DNA of 14,004 bases from SIG598 sp045580875 (GTDB lineage: Bacteria; Bacillota; Clostridia; Oscillospirales; Acutalibacteraceae), in contig JAZNOP010000090.1 in assembly GCA_045580875.1 (NCBI GenBank), positions 1 through 14,004 on the forward strand, in the 5' to 3' direction. A program made the position numbers and the translations under genes. The stretch's first letter is position 1, and each line of letters starts with the position of its first letter. Positions 12,746-14,004 of this stretch are shown in pieces. The notes under the pieces were generated by a model. That model searched no databases and had not been told where the DNA came from. It saw only the letters and a list, made by a program, of their open reading frames with translations.

Positions 12746-13507
12746 TTATTCTGCGTAGTCACGCAGTTTCTTGCCGGTTAGTGTCAGGAAAACCTCTTCA
12801 AGGGTGATACTCTCGTCCGAGTCGCTGACCATACGCTTGAGCTCCTCGCTGGTGCCGCAGGCAATTATCTTACCGTTATCCATAATAGCAATGCGTGTGC
12901 AAAGGACCTCGACCTCTTCCATATAGTGGCTGGAGTAGATAACTGTTGCACCATTGCGATTGGATTCCTTGATTTTTCCAAGAATAAAGTTTCTCGACTG
13001 AGGGTCGATGCCGACGGTAGGTTCGTCAAAGATAAGCAGCTCGGGATTGTGACCGATAGCACAGGCTATATTCAGTCGGCGCTTCATTCCTCCGGAGAAG
13101 TCTTTTGCAAACTCCTGCCGCCTGTCCTGTAAACCGACATACTCAAGCGAGCTGTCGACTGCCTCTCTTAGCTCAGCTCCTCTTATTCCGTAAAGAGATG
13201 TAAACAGCTCCACATTCTCCCACGCTCTAAGATTGCCGTGAACTGCCAGCTCCTGCGGAATGTATCCTATTTTATGGATGACGTCCCTTTTCTGCCGCCA
13301 CGGATTTTTACCCATCAGCTCAACCGAGCCTGCGGTGGGGCGTACAATAGCACAGATCATGTTCATAGTGGTGCTCTTGCCGGCACCGTTTGGCCCCAGA
13401 AGACCGAATATCTCGCCCCGTCTTATCTCCAAGTTCAGATTGTCAACCACCGCACGGTTGTTGTACTTTTTCGTCAGATCGGTGGTTCTCAGAATTACTT
13501 CGCTCAT
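12746..13507 (-). CDS. ABC transporter ATPase (LnrL/daunorubicin-resistance type)
   Basis: This 253-residue cytoplasmic ATPase has Walker A G-P-N-G-A-G-K-S (38-45), canonical Q-loop Gln85 (Y-I-P-Q), signature F-S-G-G-M-K-R-R-L (137-145), Walker B L-L-I-F-D-E-P (157-163) and switch His194. The F-S-G-G-M-K-R-R and V-G-I-D-P-Q-S-R segments are typical of DrrA/LnrL/YfiL-type exporters. It probably energises the two permeases encoded downstream. The ATG at 13507 is preferred: AAAGGA lies about six bases before it, inside the extension that would begin at the in-frame ATG 13525. It is the first gene of a six-gene operon with a TATAAT about 45 bases upstream. Confidence 0.94.
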   Translation of the reverse strand: MSEVILRTTDLTKKYNNRAVVDNLNLEIRRGEIFGLLGPNGAGKSTTMNMICAIVRPTAGSVELMGKNPWRQKRDVIHKIGYIPQELAVHGNLRAWENVELFTSLYGIRGAELREAVDSSLEYVGLQDRRQEFAKDFSGGMKRRLNIACAIGHNPELLIFDEPTVGIDPQSRNFILGKIKESNRNGATVIYSSHYMEEVEVLCTRIAIMDNGKIIACGTSEELKRMVSDSDESITLEEVFLTLTGKKLRDYAE

Positions 13508-13551
13508 GATTTTTCCTTTCTGCATTGAAAATGCGATTTCTTACAACGCAA

Positions 13552-13627
13552 ATTATATCAGCTCTGTGGAATATGCAGTAGTGAGAAAAGTCCTGTTTTG
13601 AATATGACTTTTGTCATGTTTTGAATA
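13552..13627 (-). promoter_or_regulatory. Promoter and direct repeat upstream of the LnrLMN-like operon
   Basis: On the - strand a consensus TATAAT (13557-13552) has a very weak -35 (TACTGC, 13580-13575). Upstream are direct repeats GTCCTGTTTTGAATA (13590-13604) and GTCATGTTTTGAATA (13613-13627), 14 of 15 identical and 23 bp apart, about two helical turns. Between and overlapping them is the dyad ATGAC-TTTT-GTCAT (13604-13617). A good -10 with a poor -35 and upstream repeats suggests an activated promoter, plausibly controlled by the operon's own NarL-type regulator. Confidence 0.55.
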
Positions 13628-13656
13628 CCGACTGTTCCGCTTCAAGAGAATACAGC

Positions 13657-13685
13657 TTGACAAACTACTTGGTATAGGTTAAACT
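13657..13685 (+). promoter_or_regulatory. Promoter of the TetR-family gene
   Basis: A perfect TTGACA (13657-13662) and TAAACT (13680-13685, four of six consensus matches) are 17 bases apart and lie about 40 bases before the TetR start. The -10 lies inside the large inverted repeat, so a bound repressor would block RNA polymerase. Confidence 0.65.
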
Positions 13686-13710
13686 TAACACCGTTAAGTT
13701 TAACCTATAC
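13672..13710. promoter_or_regulatory. 18-bp perfect inverted repeat, probable TetR operator
   Basis: GTATAGGTTAAACTTAAC (13672-13689) and its exact complement (13693-13710) are separated only by ACC. The site covers the -10 of the TetR promoter and ends just before its ribosome binding site. An operator for the adjacent TetR-family repressor is the natural reading. It lies well upstream of the operon on the other strand (about 130 bases from its likely start site), so autoregulation is better supported than direct control of that operon. Confidence 0.75.
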
Positions 13711-13722
13711 ATGGAGGCGGAG

Positions 13723-14004
13723 ATGGAGAAGAAATATCATCACGGAGATCTGAGAACACAGCTTATTAAATCCGGTTTGCGCATGATACAGGAGGACGGT
13801 ATTGGTAAGCTGTCCCTAAGAAAGCTGGCACAGCAGTGCGATGTAAGCGAGGCGGCTCCATACAGTCATTTCAAAAACAAGGAAGACTTATTAACTGCCA
13901 TACAGGACTATGTAACCGAACAACTGCTGAACTGTCTTAAAAATGCTTATGAGCAATCCACTAATATCGATTCGCCGGAAGCAATCTATAACATGGGTAA
14001 AGCC
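13723..14004 (+). CDS. TetR/AcrR-family repressor, N-terminal part (cut by window end)
   Basis: The 94 visible residues hold the N-terminal DNA-binding domain of a TetR-family regulator. Y-H-H-G-D-L-R (5-11) is a frequent family start, and the HTH is about 29-53, with L-S-L-R-K-L-A-Q-Q-C-D-V-S then A-P-Y-S-H-F-K-N-K-E-D-L-L. The ligand-binding domain runs beyond the window. The ATG at 13723 is preferred because GGAGG (13713-13717) precedes it at normal spacing; the ATG at 13711 would lack a ribosome binding site. It is transcribed away from the ABC/two-component operon. It probably represses itself through the inverted repeat at 13672-13710, and perhaps genes to its right. Confidence 0.92.
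   Translation, partial: MEKKYHHGDLRTQLIKSGLRMIQEDGIGKLSLRKLAQQCDVSEAAPYSHFKNKEDLLTAIQDYVTEQLLNCLKNAYEQSTNIDSPEAIYNMGKA

Noticed and set aside
1..14004. CRISPR array, tRNA or rRNA genes
   Set aside because: No regularly spaced repeats with unique spacers and no tRNA- or rRNA-like sequence were seen on either strand by reading. No RNA search program could be run.

Overview
The window looks like DNA from a gut-type, moderate-GC Firmicute of class Clostridia (Ruminococcus/Oscillospiraceae or a relative). The basis is strong GGAGG-type ribosome binding sites, a MobV mobilisation module of the kind common in those genomes, and several ABC/two-component modules of Firmicute type. The genus is inferred. 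No rRNA, tRNA or CRISPR array was seen.

Region A (about 1-4235) is the backbone of a small mobilisable element read on the + strand: a TTG-started excisionase-like HTH protein (351-563), a RepA-like RecA-fold ATPase (578-1660), a repeat-rich segment with iteron-like repeats and several palindromes (1677-1939), and a MobV/Pre-type relaxase (2865-4019) followed by two related strong hairpins (4026-4105). An AT-rich alpha/beta hydrolase gene (1967-2782, - strand) sits as cargo between the repeats and the relaxase, with its own promoter overlapping the relaxase promoter. Related short sequences at 124-252 and 4059-4086 may mark the two sides of the element. No integrase, transposase or type IV secretion gene is in the window, so the element appears to depend on other functions, or its recombinase lies to the left.

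Region B (4236-7692, all - strand) is a peptide-antibiotic response module. It holds an ABC ATPase with an E in place of the Q-loop glutamine (as in LanF/BcrA-type lantibiotic or bacitracin transporters), one six-helix permease, an OmpR-family response regulator and a short histidine kinase. A terminator follows the kinase. Two 8-bp direct repeats with 11-bp spacing lie upstream of the ATPase and are a good candidate binding site for the OmpR-type regulator.

Region C (7711-13627, all - strand) is a second six-gene operon: ABC ATPase, CPBP intramembrane protease, two ABC-2 permeases with large extracellular domains, a NarL-type membrane histidine kinase and a NarL/LuxR response regulator, ending in a strong terminator. 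Apart from the CPBP gene the content matches the Bacillus subtilis linearmycin system LnrJKLMN. A divergent TetR-family gene (13723 onward, cut by the window end) has a near-consensus promoter that overlaps an 18-bp perfect inverted repeat, its probable operator.

Taken together, a mobilisable element abuts two consecutive sense-and-export modules directed at membrane-active or peptide antimicrobials. No bacteriocin biosynthesis gene is visible, so defence is more likely than producer self-immunity.
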